DNA of 64,000 bases, taken from Symbiodinium microadriaticum. Lineage: Eukaryota; Sar; Dinophyceae; Suessiales; Symbiodiniaceae. Position 1 is the stretch's first letter. Each line of letters starts with the position of its first letter. The DNA is taken from positions 70,530-134,529 of the forward strand of contig LSRX01000420.1 in assembly GCA_001939145.1 (NCBI GenBank), read 5' to 3'. Positions 19,861 through 29,524 of the stretch are shown here, piece after piece. Both the position numbers and the translations under genes were made by a program. The notes beneath the pieces are model-generated. The model saw only the letters and a program-made list of their open reading frames with translations. It did not search any database and was not told where the DNA came from.

Positions 19861-21351
19861 ATGTCGATCAGTGTCGAAGTTGGACTCCTGAGTGGCAAGA
19901 CAGCTACAGTGGAAGCAACCTTGGACGAAGACGTGGCAGCATTGAAACTTCGGGCACAGGCCGTGCTTGGCGTGGGAAGAGGTCGGCTGGTGCATTCATC
20001 TGGCAGAGTCCCAGATGCATGTGAGCGGATCGATGCTTCCTGCTTGCAGGACGGTGACTCACTGACCTTGCACATGAGCCGAGTTCAAGTACGAGCCACT
20101 GTTCGTGCTTTTGCTGCTATTCTTGGCGATGGCTCCGTGGTGACCTGGGGCGATGCTGAGTGCGGTGGTGATAGTGGTGCCGTACAGCACCAGCTCAAGG
20201 ATGTCCAGGAGATCCAATCATCGGAGCAGGCTTTTGCTGCTATTCTTGCGGACGGATCTGTCGTGACATGGGGCTTTGATGATTATGGTGGTGACAGCAG
20301 TGCTGTGCAGGGTCAGCTCAAAAGTGTGCAAGGGATTCAAGCTACCCGCTTTGCTTTCGCTGCCATTCGTTTCGATGGATCTGTCGTGACTTGGGGAGAT
20401 GCTGAGGACGGTGGTTTCAGCGGTGTTTTGCAGGATCAGCTGAAGAACGTACGCCAAATCCAAGCGAGTTTCGGTGCTTTTGCTGCTATCCTTGAAGATG
20501 GATCTGTCGTGGCTTGGGGTGATGCTGACGACGGTGGCGACAGTAGTGCCGTGCAAGATCAGCTGAAGAATGTGCAACAGATCCAAGCCAGTGGCGATGT
20601 TTTTGCTGCCATCCTTGGCGATGGATCTGTCGTCACTTGGGGTGATGCTGATGATGGCGGTGACAGTAGTGCCGTGCAGAATCAGCTGCGGAATGTGCAG
20701 CAGATACAAGCTTCTGCCTTCGCTTTCGCTGCCATTCTTGCGGACGGATCTGTTGTGACCTGGGGTGATCCTGCGTTCGGCGGTGACAGTAGTGCTGTGC
20801 AGGAGCAGTTGAAGAATGTGCAGCAGATCCAGGCCACTTCCTATGCTTTTGCGGCCGTTCTCGGCGACGGATCTGTCGTGACCTGGGGTGATGCTGACTA
20901 TGGTGGTGACAGCAGAGCTCTGCAGGATCAGCTGAAAAATGTCCAGCACATCCAGGGCGATTCCTATGTTTTTGCGGCCGTTCTCGGCGACGGATCTGTC
21001 GTGACCTGGGGTGACTGTCGCGGTGCTGGTGACAGTAGCGCTTTGCAGAATCAAGTGAAAAATGTCCAGAATGTCCAGCAGATCCAATGCTCGAACCCAC
21101 GCCAGTCCAGTGCTGTCGCTTTTGCCGCCATTCTTAGAGATGGATCCGTCGTGACCTGGGGTGATGCTGACTCTGGTGGTGACAGTAGTTCTGTGCAGGA
21201 ACAGCTAAAGAATGTGCAGCAGATCCAGGCCACCAGCGGTGCTTTTGCTGCCGTTCTTAGCGACGGGACTGTCGTGACCTGGGGTCATGCTGGCCGAGGT
21301 GGTGACAGCAGTGCCGTGCACGACCTGCTGCAGAATGCGGAGGAGATCTAA
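19861..21351 (+). CDS. Ubl plus ten RCC1-like repeats protein, gene 1
   Basis: Intact 496-codon intronless ORF. I start at the ATG at 19861 because the paralogue at 60978 aligns from the same Met (MSISVEVGLLSGKTATV versus MSIAVEVGLLSGKTATV); the open frame extends 16 codons further upstream without ATG. Residues 1-72 resemble a ubiquitin-like beta-grasp domain (SGKTATV hairpin, DGDSLTL last strand) but have no Gly-Gly end, so it is probably a fixed domain rather than a conjugated tag. From codon 83 come ten repeats of about 41 residues, consensus FAAILADGSVVTWGDADYGG then DSSAVQDQLKNVQQIQAS, related to the RCC1 motif (DGxVxxWG) but shorter than its usual 50 or so residues. Unit 8 has a small insertion; unit 10 is clipped. 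There is no HECT domain, so a HERC ligase name would mislead. Role unknown; a beta-propeller binding scaffold is the likely fold (inference). A candidate trans-splice acceptor (GGGGTCAG) lies about 40 bp upstream. Confidence 0.9.
   Translation: MSISVEVGLLSGKTATVEATLDEDVAALKLRAQAVLGVGRGRLVHSSGRVPDACERIDASCLQDGDSLTLHMSRVQVRATVRAFAAILGDGSVVTWGDAECGGDSGAVQHQLKDVQEIQSSEQAFAAILADGSVVTWGFDDYGGDSSAVQGQLKSVQGIQATRFAFAAIRFDGSVVTWGDAEDGGFSGVLQDQLKNVRQIQASFGAFAAILEDGSVVAWGDADDGGDSSAVQDQLKNVQQIQASGDVFAAILGDGSVVTWGDADDGGDSSAVQNQLRNVQQIQASAFAFAAILADGSVVTWGDPAFGGDSSAVQEQLKNVQQIQATSYAFAAVLGDGSVVTWGDADYGGDSRALQDQLKNVQHIQGDSYVFAAVLGDGSVVTWGDCRGAGDSSALQNQVKNVQNVQQIQCSNPRQSSAVAFAAILRDGSVVTWGDADSGGDSSSVQEQLKNVQQIQATSGAFAAVLSDGTVVTWGHAGRGGDSSAVHDLLQNAEEI
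20107..21348 (+). repeat. 123-bp coding tandem repeat, ten units
   Basis: Ten in-frame 123-bp units. Units 7 and 8 share a nearly identical stretch around GCGGCCGTTCTCGGCGACGG, pointing to recent homogenisation. Confidence 0.9.
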
Positions 21352-21357
21352 GCTGAC

Positions 21358-21464
21358 TAATATAGGGGCCTAAATAGTGACCAATACTATTCTGGTGCTT
21401 CCTTATTATAGTTAGAGTATAATAGGCCCAAAACATTATTGCAAAGATTGAGGCCCCTATATTA
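21358..21464 (+). mobile_element. MITE-like palindrome, family M2, just after gene 1
   Basis: Left arm TAATATAGGGGCCTAAATAG, right arm GAGGCCCCTATATTA, core CAATACTATTCTGGTGCTTC. Begins 6 bp after the TAA stop of the RCC1-like gene, so it should lie in the 3' UTR or supply the 3' end. Confidence 0.75.
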
Positions 21465-21471
21465 CGTTTCG

Positions 21472-21585
21472 ATGTCCCTCGCGGCGTTGAGGCTCGCGAC
21501 AGCGATGACAGATTTTCTGCGGAGGGTCAGTGAAGAACGCGAAGCTGATCTGCTCGTAGTTGAATATGGAGGTCGGAACAAATAG
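21472..21585 (+). CDS. 37-residue ORF with ATG
   Basis: MSLAALRLATAMTDFLRRVS then EEREADLLVVEYGGRNK and TAG. High GC3 and helix-like, with no repeat content. May be a small gene or exon. Confidence 0.35.
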   Translation: MSLAALRLATAMTDFLRRVSEEREADLLVVEYGGRNK

Positions 21586-21587
21586 CA

Positions 21588-21806
21588 TCAGATCTCACGA
21601 TACTCGTAGTATCTGGTAAACATGTAATACATAGTAAAAACACATACGCCAAATCCAACAAGCCAAGCGCCAGAGCAGGCAGAAACAGCCTTCTCAAACT
21701 GTTTTTTCCGCATTCTGAAACCCCGCATGCAAATGCGAGTCTTAACCCTTGAAAAAGACTTATAGACATCTGGCATCCAAGTGGTCGGCAGCGATTTTAC
21801 AGGGGC
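21588..21806 (-). CDS. terminal exon of a small membrane protein (minus strand)
   Basis: On the minus strand a good acceptor (CTTTTAGTTGCAG|G) leads into 72 codons: APVKSLPTTWMPDVYKSF, a basic part (RICMRGFRMRKKQFEK) and one hydrophobic helix (WLVGFGVCVFTMYYMF) before a tail YEYREI and TGA. The layout suits a small single-pass, perhaps organellar, membrane protein (inference). The + strand has a 51-codon open frame over it, of poorer composition. Tail-to-tail with gene 1 if real. Confidence 0.45.
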   Translation of the reverse strand, partial: APVKSLPTTWMPDVYKSFSRVKTRICMRGFRMRKKQFEKAVSACSGAWLVGFGVCVFTMYYMFTRYYEYREI

Positions 21807-22381
21807 CTGCAACTAAAAGCCTTAAGTCGGATTTGTTTAGGCCGTCGTCCGGTGTTCTTACTCGTCCCAATTTAGGGTTTAGGGTTTCAGGGTTTAGGGT
21901 TTGGGGCTTAGGTCAGAAGGTGGTTTGATGGCTGAAGGCTTCGGCTAGACGTGATATAATGCCCCCAAGACTGTTGCCCGATGCCTCTAGTCGTCGTTGT
22001 CCACTCGGTAAGTACTGCTTGTATGTTCTGGCATCCTTGCCTTGCCGAAGTCCCATCCCTGGTCCTTGTTCCTCTAGCAGTATATATACTTTTGTACAGC
22101 TTAAGTTGCAGGTGATTGTTACCCGGGCCGGGAGTTCGGGAAAATGCATATGTCGTAGACTATAGCGGCGGGGAAAATTACCGACAGTATTCACGAGGGT
22201 TGATCCTTATCATATTTGGAGCATAATACACCCAAAAATTCTATCTCAATCATTAAGCCCACTATCTTACATACACTTGTAGTAGGTTATGGCAGGTAAG
22301 ATAGAACCTGGATTGCCTGGGCTTCGGATCCAACGTTTCTGTCTGTCAGTTGCAGCACGTACACAACATGGGTTTCAGGAC

Positions 22382-22628
22382 TTAGGGCTTAGGATTTAGG
22401 AGTGTCCGGTGGATGAGTTTCCACACGGTTTGAATTCCTTCGAAGCTATTGTCAGCGAGTTCCCACGGAGTCATGCAGACAACAAGCATTCCAAGCTTCT
22501 CTCTGTCGAGAGTCTGCGCCAATAAGCATTTTTCCTCATTTGCGGAGCTTGCTCTTGACATCTCTCCCGGAGAAATCATCATTTCGATTTTGCGCTTCAT
22601 CCTCGTTCAGTGGTATGCAGGCGTTCAT
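22382..22628 (-). CDS. coding-like segment, strand and frame unresolved
   Basis: Open in several frames: minus 22382-22600 (MKRKIEMMISPGEMSRASSA), minus 22536-22628 (MNACIPLNEDEAQNRNDDF) and plus from about 22402 (PVDEFPHGLNSFEAIVSEFP). Probably exonic; could belong to the minus-strand gene ending at 21588. Confidence 0.25.
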
Positions 22629-22864
22629 GTAAAGATTTATCCTATACCCCTAGATGTTGCCCCTATCGCCAAATCCAAACTGAAGCCTCCATCCCTAAAC
22701 CATATATTCGAAACCCAAGTCCACACTTATCAGTGGCCCTAAACCACAATCCTTAGTAGCCGTCACTGTTTCGCGATCTGAGGGTTGTCGAACAGTGAAG
22801 AGATCATCGGAGTCTCTTCCTAAACTCTATTTCTTATTACAAGGCCCCAAATGCCTACATAGTA

Positions 22865-22958
22865 TACCCATAGGCCCCTAAGTAGTTCCTTTTTATGGTT
22901 TATTTTTAGAATCCTATAAAGTAATCCCACAGAGGAATTACTTAGGGGCCTACGGGTA
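22865..22958 (+). mobile_element. MITE-like palindrome, family M4
   Basis: Left TACCCATAGGCCCCTAAGTA, right TACTTAGGGGCCTACGGGTA, nearly perfect inverted arms; centre TTTTTAGAATCCTATAAAGT. Confidence 0.75.
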
Positions 22959-23075
22959 TTCTACACATTGACCCTAAAGTACCTATCTTGGAACGCTTCG
23001 ACGCCTAAGTGTATACCACAGTCAGGTACCTGGACCCTTGGGGTTTAGCTGCCTTAGCCTTTTGTGTTCGTTCCC

Positions 23076-23184
23076 TACGGTTGATGATATTATAAATCCT
23101 GCATTACCCATATTCAGGAATATACCATAATTCCCATAGTTTACGGTCCTTAAGGTAATGCAGGATTTATATCATCAACAGTAT
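23076..23184 (+). mobile_element. MITE-like palindrome, family M1
   Basis: Arms TACGGTTGATGATATTATAA and TTATATCATCAACAGTA, inner CCTGCATTACCCATA / TAAGGTAATGCAGG. One of the best copies. Confidence 0.8.
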
Positions 23185-23277
23185 GTCTTGGACATCAGTG
23201 CGATCCTCAACAGTATGGTACGCCACCAGGTCCAGAAACATGTAGGCCATGGAGCCAGGTCAGGCCTATTTCCTGGA

Positions 23278-23520
23278 AACCTAAACCTAACCCTAAACCC
23301 TAAACCCTAAACCCTAAACCCTAACCCTGTAGAAGCAAGCTAAAGCTCAAGCCTGGAAGCCTGATTCCGAAGCCGAAATCAAATCTCTGTGGGGTAGTTC
23401 TCCACATCAGCGTCCCCTTCAAGGTCCTTCTTAGGTTTAGGGTTTAGGGTTCATATAGGGGTTTTAGGGTTTAGGGTATTTAGGGTTTAGGGTTTAGGGT
23501 TTAGGGCTTTAGGGGTTTTA
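23278..23520. repeat. telomere-like block, both orientations
   Basis: Five perfect CCCTAAA at 23288-23328 and TTTAGGG runs at 23430-23510, facing each other. Confidence 0.9.
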
Positions 23521-23624
23521 GCAGATTCTTGGCTTACATTTCTTACAAGAGCCACGTATTCTGTGGGTAATCCCAGCACCAAACCGTAAATTGCGGAACT
23601 ACCCTTAGATGGATGCCCCGGATT

Positions 23625-23760
23625 CCTAAAAACCCTAAACCCCTAAAGCCCTTAAACCCCTAGACCCTAAACCCCTAAGCCCTTAAACCCCTAAACCCTT
23701 AAACCCCCTAAACCCTGAAACCCCTAAACCCCTATATCCTTCAACTTTAAACCTTAATCC
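23625..23760. repeat. interstitial CCCTAAA block
   Basis: CCCCTAAACCCTTAAA-type units. Confidence 0.9.
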
Positions 23761-24149
23761 CTTGACCCATAGATCCCCTATAGGTCCCTCTAAGGAACCC
23801 TTATTAAACCTTAATTCTCTGACCCAGGCTCTCTTTTCAGGAGGTGTCCGGCAGAGCAAAGGAAGAGGCCTTTGCGTTTCTGTGCTTCCTCTTTCCTGTA
23901 TTGCTTAGCTTAGGGTTTAGGGTTTAGGGTTTAGGGTTTAGGGTGTAGGGCAGTGTGGCGTTTATTGCTTAGCTAGGTGGCGCTTTGCGAAATTCAGGAT
24001 ACAGGGTTTGTGGACCCTAAACCCAAAACCTTAAACCCTAAACCCTAAACACTAAAGCCTAAACCGTTTGTAGACGCAGCCTGGCAACAGGTCTCCGGGA
24101 AGGAAGCACTCTTCTGAAGGTTTGATGTATGGCCAAATACCCAGAAGCC

Positions 24150-24385
24150 TGCACTCTAAACCCTAAAGCCCTACACCCGTGTAGCCCTAAACCACCAAAC
24201 CGACTAAACCCCTAAACCCTAAACCGACTAAACCCCTAAACCCTAAACCCCTAAAGACCTAAAGCCCTAAACCCCTAAGGACCTAAAGCCCTAAACCCCT
24301 AAAGACCTAAACCCCTAAACCCCTAAAGACCTAAACCCCTGAAGCCCTAAAGACCTAAACCCCTAAAGCCCTAAAGACCTAAGCG
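24150..24385. repeat. interstitial CCCTAAA block with CCTAAAGA units
   Basis: CCCCTAAA alternating with GACCTAAA and GCCCTAAA, giving a roughly 14-bp higher-order period. Confidence 0.9.
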
Positions 24386-25134
24386 GGTAAAAACCCAAGC
24401 CGAAGAGCAGACCCGGAGCCTGCAGCTGAGGACCTCAGTCTGTTGTCTCGAAAGCTGTCAGTCTCAATAAGGGAACCTAATATAGCACCCTAAATAGTAG
24501 GATCCTTATTATAAGGGCCCCAAAATAAGGTACCCGCTGGTTTGGGAAAGTCCCATAGAGAGATCAGTTGTTTCCTGCGCCCCTAAGTTGGCCCCTAAGA
24601 CCTCTTGCATTGCGCAGCTCCTTTTGGGGTTTCTATTGCGGTAACTTAAATGAAGTTCCTTAACAAGAGCCCAGCGGAGACTTGTTGAATTGCACAACTC
24701 CTTTTTGGCTGACCTCTCCACCGGGCATTGCTGAGGGCCCAACTACCATGTAACCCAGCTGTTTAAGCCTGGCCTTAAGCTGCGCAAACCCCTGAACTCT
24801 CAACTCGCAAACTTGAACCTGAAACTAACAAAACACAGGTCCGAGCCGAACCGGATCTCAAACCCCTACACCCCAAACCCTAAACCCATGCATGAAAGCC
24901 ATCGGGAGGCGCTTGGTAGCCCAGTGAAGATCACGGGCCAGATCGCCCGGGCCTCGTGCCACTCTGGACTCGGAGTTCTGATGCTTCGGGTTTTCGGGTG
25001 GTCGGTGTACTCTTCGAAGGCTTTGTGCTTTGGGTTGTTGGGTTTGGGGTTTTGGGTTTAGGGTGCAAGAGTCAAGGATCTGAGGGCTGTTGCGACAAGG
25101 ATCAAGCGACGATTGAATGATAGAAGCCTGAACA
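24386..25134. other. mostly non-coding; one weak exon-like patch
   Basis: 24890-24985 (MHESHREALGSPVKITGQIA) is coding-like but has no clear splice sites. The rest shows decayed repeats. Confidence 0.4.
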
Positions 25135-25458
25135 TTGTTCGGGGTTCTTTTGTTTTTGCATAAAAATTGGCCAAGCAACTATGCTTTAGAGCTCAGGAGT
25201 TTGGGGGTGAATCTGACCGACCGAGCATATCGTGCTCGCCCATACCATGAGCTCGTGTTGATTTTTCATCGCGATCAGCCATGGTTGCTGATTGAGCCTC
25301 TGTACAATGTGCTTCATGCCCCAGAGTTCACACGGGCATGTCTATTTCATGTTCATCACTGTGCGCATGCAGCATGGGTTCACGGGTCCACAGATATGTC
25401 GCAGAGTGAATCGACAAGCTCTCAGGTGATAGACGATGACAAGCAGGAGGAGGCCTGA
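25135..25458 (+). CDS. hypothetical ORF or terminal exon
   Basis: 107 open codons starting at TTG, so probably an exon rather than a whole gene. Reads ELRSLGVNLTDRAYRARPYH, then PWLLIEPLYNVLHAPEF, and ends acidic (SSQVIDDDKQEEA) with TGA. No repeat-derived residues and balanced composition; no family recognised. AT-richer unique DNA follows to about 25700 and may be its 3' UTR. Confidence 0.4.
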   Translation: MFGVLLFLHKNWPSNYALELRSLGVNLTDRAYRARPYHELVLIFHRDQPWLLIEPLYNVLHAPEFTRACLFHVHHCAHAAWVHGSTDMSQSESTSSQVIDDDKQEEA

Positions 25459-26036
25459 ATCCTGATAATCATGCTTCAGGGTCGGATTTGTTGAACATGG
25501 TTGTTCTACTTGGTGTCAGCAATGACTATTCTTGAGTATCGTTGCCCTAGAAACTCATCACAACTCGAGCATGCTGACTCTAGTGTGATGATTCACGTTG
25601 CTATATTCGGCGGGTTGGCCACATCCCGGATTTAGAGCACGAAACCTTGAAATTATGTGTCTTTTTGAGCCTCAGAGGGCCCTGTTTCACAAGAGTCATT
25701 CACTGGCTGACTGAAGCCCGCACTACCCCTAAAGCCGAAAGCCGGCTCTGCAAGCAGAATCGTTTTTGCAAGCCTCCCTGGACCTCTAAACCCTCAGTCC
25801 CTACGTACCGCACTTGAGGCTACAAGCAACTGTGACAGTCACATGGTTCAGCGCAGTTTTGTCTACAAGGATCTAGGGCCTATGCCCTAGAAGCACCACA
25901 CCCTAAAACCCTTGCGGCAAAGGGGGGTCTAGACCACCAGCCACGTGTCATGAAGCACAGCTCTCAATGGACTTTCCTAGCTGCCTGGTTAGCATTTATG
26001 ATACCGGATAGCCAGTATGGCCTTTGGGGCTAACTT

Positions 26037-26120
26037 CCCTAAGGGTCCATCTTAATGTAGTCCCTATCTAGGTACTTTGGGGCCAATGTAGATACTACCT
26101 AGGTACACGGACCCTTAGGG
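26037..26120 (+). mobile_element. MITE-like palindrome, family M3
   Basis: CCCTAAGGGTCCATCTTAAT to ACACGGACCCTTAGGG, core GTAGTCCCTATCTAGGTACT. Confidence 0.65.
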
Positions 26121-26568
26121 TTTTACAGTATATAGATCCGAACGCATTTTTTAAGCCAAGAGGATCCCAACATGACATTGGGGATTTTGCAGGATCCAAC
26201 GGGAGCGCTGTAAAGCTTCGACAGCACTCAACCTTATACCCGAATAAAAAAAAAACCTCACCCTAAACACCCAAAACCCTAAACCCTAAACCTGCCGAAA
26301 GCTCAAGGAACTCCAGATTCCCCATGGGTTTGGCTGGGAGACTTCGCCCGAAAAGTCTCAGCGTGTCGTAGGGGTTGGGTGCGGAGTTTAGGCTTCGAAG
26401 CCCCTGGTGTGAAAATTTCCTATAGTAGGCATATATAAGGAGGCACAGAGAGGGATTCTTTCAAGACCCTAAAACCCTAGACCTCTAGTCTAAAGCCCAA
26501 GACCCTATATTAATTCTAAACTTGAAGCCCTAAACCTCAAACCTTAAGCCCGGAACCCTCAACCCTCC

Positions 26569-26652
26569 GCCTTCGATTCTGCGAAGTTCCTGTGGCAGGT
26601 GGCTTGCCTCACGGTGGCCGCAGCAGGGCGGGATGCAGACATCATTGTTTGA
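26569..26652 (+). CDS. possible exon
   Basis: AFDSAKFLWQVACLTVAAAG then RDADIIV and TGA at 26650. Short but coding-like; boundaries unclear. Confidence 0.3.
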   Translation, partial: AFDSAKFLWQVACLTVAAAGRDADIIV

Positions 26653-26859
26653 GAGGATCTGCCATCCTGTACGCCTGGCACCTAGTGCCGGGGTTTGGGG
26701 TTGGGGGCTTTCAGATGCTGATTAAAACACGGGCTTCTATGTAGGATTCCTTAAATGCGGTCTGTAAGAGTTCTTTCAGAGCTCTAGAGGTCTCAATATG
26801 GGGGGCCGTCATGAAAGAACAGGGCTTCCATATTTAGCGCAGGCATTGGGTTTGGCTGT

Positions 26860-27135
26860 ATAGCAAAGTAAAGTACAGTATAGCATAGTATAGTGTAGTA
26901 TAGCGCATATTGTATGGTATAGTACATGTAGTAAAGTATTATATAGTATAGTAAAGTAGAGTACAGTATAGCATGGTTTGGTTTGGTATGGTATGGTCTA
27001 GTAGTATAGTATAGTGTGGTGTAGTGTAGTATAGTCTAGTGTAGAATGGCATAGTACAGAACCGTAAAGTAAAGTAAAGCATAGTATAGTATGGCATGGT
27101 ATAGTATAGTATAGTATGCTATGGTATAGTATAGT
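26860..27135. repeat. TATAG/AGTAT pentanucleotide repeat, degenerate
   Basis: About 270 bp of (TATAG)n with variants such as TAAAG and TGTAG; complement of the TATAC repeats at 46706 and 47368. Confidence 0.9.
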
Positions 27136-27478
27136 TGTTTTGAGTAACGAAACCAAGGATTAATACTGCATGGTATTTACACAGGCATGGAAATTGGAGA
27201 CTATGTGCTGATTTGCACCATGAATGCCACTTTTGTTGTAAGTTTATGACGCCCTGGTTCTGTTAACATTGGATAGCAGTCAAATAGCTAAAGTGTAAAA
27301 CATGTGTAAATATTAAAAGTGCACAAAAGTGTACAGGATGGCATGATTGTAAAAAAATGTAACAAAAGTGTAAAAATAAGATAAAAGTAATATCCTTTTT
27401 GGGTCCCGAATTATGAGGGCCTTTGATTCGGCTTAGGGGGTTCGTTGCGTGGTGTGGATATACAGGGGCTATCGGGGA

Positions 27479-27595
27479 TACGGTTGATGATGTAAAACCT
27501 GCATTACCCATAATAAAGAATATACCGTACCATAATTCCCATAGTTTAGGGTCCTCAAGTATTAAGATTATGCAGGATGTATATCATCAACCGTA
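27479..27595 (+). mobile_element. MITE-like palindrome, family M1
   Basis: Arms TACGGTTGATGATGTAAAAC and ATGTATATCATCAACCGTA; TA at both ends would suit a TA target site (inference). Confidence 0.8.
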
Positions 27596-27780
27596 GTAGT
27601 GCAAATTGTTCCGAACAAAGGAGTGCCCATGCTATACAATGAGTTCAGGTGCAGAGTATATGGGACATGGGGCTTGCACGCTACTTGTAGAATCCCTACA
27701 GTATCCTTCTAGAGCCCATTACCGGAATCCTTTCCTTAGGGTACGTCGCTACACCTAAAGCCCTAAAAACTCTTTCAGCT

Positions 27781-27880
27781 TAATATTGAGGGGCCTAAAT
27801 AGTTACCTACACTACTGTGGTGGTCCTTATGAGCACTATACTATAGCATAATATACCCCAAAGTTCTATTCTAATTATTG
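27781..27880 (+). mobile_element. MITE-like element, family M2, right end lost
   Basis: TAATATTGAGGGGCCTAAAT to CCCCAAAGTTCTATTCTAAT; the final GGCCCCTA arm is missing. Confidence 0.6.
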
Positions 27881-28180
27881 TTTGTGTGACACGTCTGGAG
27901 GCCACCGGAGCATGGCGTGAGTGAGAAGAAGAGGGGTTTAGGGGGATTACGTGAATGACAAGGTTGCAAGTGATCTATAGCGGTTCGGATCTCAAAGATA
28001 CCATGAAGGGATATGAAGGGTTTATGGTTTGTGGCTTAGGATTCCAGGATTTGGGTGGTGTATAGTTTAGGGTTTATGGCTGGACGGTTTGGGGCTTATA
28101 GAATTTCTCAAGCTGTTGACGGAGCCTTGCTTCAAAAAGAGCCTTACAGCATGACAGGAGGCTCAGATTCGTAGTCCGCA

Positions 28181-28357
28181 GTATGGCCGGAAAGCTGCGA
28201 CAGTGAGAGCGCCTTTGAAAAGCGTTTCCGGAATGCAACTAGTTTAAGCCAGGCAAGTTGGGAGATTCTTCGGGAATCGGCAAACAGCCCCAGGCCCCAT
28301 GTAGCAGGATTGTTTGGGGTTGTTGTGAGTTTCCCCTTAAAACGGGACCCTTCTTAA
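28181..28357 (+). CDS. probable exon, unknown
   Basis: Open between a TAG and the TAA at 28355, with an acceptor-like TAGTCCGCAG at its start. Reads PESCDSESAFEKRFRNATSL, SQASWEILRESANSPRPH. Looks like protein; no domain recognised. Confidence 0.4.
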   Translation, partial: VWPESCDSESAFEKRFRNATSLSQASWEILRESANSPRPHVAGLFGVVVSFPLKRDPS

Positions 28358-28779
28358 CCATACTTCCATAGGTGCCTTGATCGCACAATTTCTCCTTAAA
28401 ACCAAAGCGTAAAGACCTATGAAGAAACCTTAAAGCCCTAACAGCCCCAAACCCTAAACCCTAAAAGCCCAAACCCTCAACCCTACCCTAGAAGGAAGAG
28501 GAGCTTTAAGCAAAGACACTAGCGCAATCCCTTTAAACTGAATTGGTTGCACCCTGCACCCTGCGGACGCTCCCAGCTTCGGACTCGCTCGAGCAGCCAG
28601 CCTGTGTGCACAGAGGGGTTAAGGGAGTAGCATTCCTCTAAAACGGACTTGTAGTGTTTTGTTGTAGGAATCGTTCAAAAGTTTCTTTTGTAAGAGTTCT
28701 GTAGTATTCTATAGGTAGGGTTCTATGAGGGCTATGAGGGTTTGGGGTCTAGGTTGTTGTGGGCTGGGGGTACAGCGCC

Positions 28780-29045
28780 CGGAATTACATAATTGGGGGA
28801 GCATCCGATTTAAAATATTGAAACGATTTTATTCCGGGGTCCCAGGGTCCGGGAACCTCACCCCTAAAATTTTAAAATATTCAAGTTATGTAATTGTGGC
28901 TGGGAATTGAATAATTAAATTAAAGAGTTTGAATAATTTAGATAAGTTAAATCCGGAGGATCTCTCCGTGGACCCCCTCCGGACCCCCTCCCTCGGGTTT
29001 GAATTATTTAGTTTTTTTTTTCATTGTCTAATTCGGGTCGGGAAT
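28780..29045. other. AT-rich island with partial palindrome
   Basis: Distinct from its surroundings: AATTACATAATTG near 28784 and TATGTAATTGTGG near 28887 are partly inverted; AAATATT motifs recur; an internal CCGGACCCCCTCC duplication sits at about 28970-28995. No coding signal. Confidence 0.5.
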
Positions 29046-29054
29046 TAAACATTG

Positions 29055-29485
29055 TGAATTTCCTTATTATCCTGGGCGCTAATCCTTATCATCCTCGCCA
29101 TCCCTCCTAATGCCTATCATCCTTATCTTCCCTCCTAATCCTTATCATCCTTATCATCCTTGCCATCCCTCCTAATCCTTATCATCCTTGCCATCCCTCC
29201 TAGTCCATATCATCCTTATCATCCCTCCCAATCCTTCTCATCCTAATTATCCTCGCCATCCCTCTTAATCCTTATCAACCTTATCTCCGTCCCAATCCTT
29301 TTCATCCTTATCATCCCTCCTCATCCTAATCCTTATCATCCTCATCATCCTTGCCATCCCTCCTAATCCTTATCATCCTTATCATCCTTATCATTTCTCC
29401 TAATTCTTATCATCCTTATCACCGTGAGCATCCTTATAATCCTCATCTTCCTGACCATTATGGGCGTTCGTATAATACCTATCAT
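29055..29485 (+). repeat. pyrimidine-rich minisatellite (TCCTTATCATCC)
   Basis: Some 30 copies of TCCTTATCATCC and TTGCCATCCCTCCTAA variants over 430 bp, strongly strand-asymmetric (C/T/A on +). Confidence 0.9.
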
Positions 29486-29524
29486 TCTTATCTGGCACCG
29501 GTCGACTCCCGCACGTGTACTTTT

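Noticed and set aside
20218..21087. 289-codon ORF on the minus strand of RCC1-like gene 1
   Set aside because: It is the antisense of a 123-bp in-frame repeat, so openness repeats with the unit; the + protein has clear domain structure and a paralogue.
19861..21351. HERC-type E3 ubiquitin ligase
   Set aside because: No HECT domain in either gene; the only ubiquitin link is a Ubl-like N-terminus.
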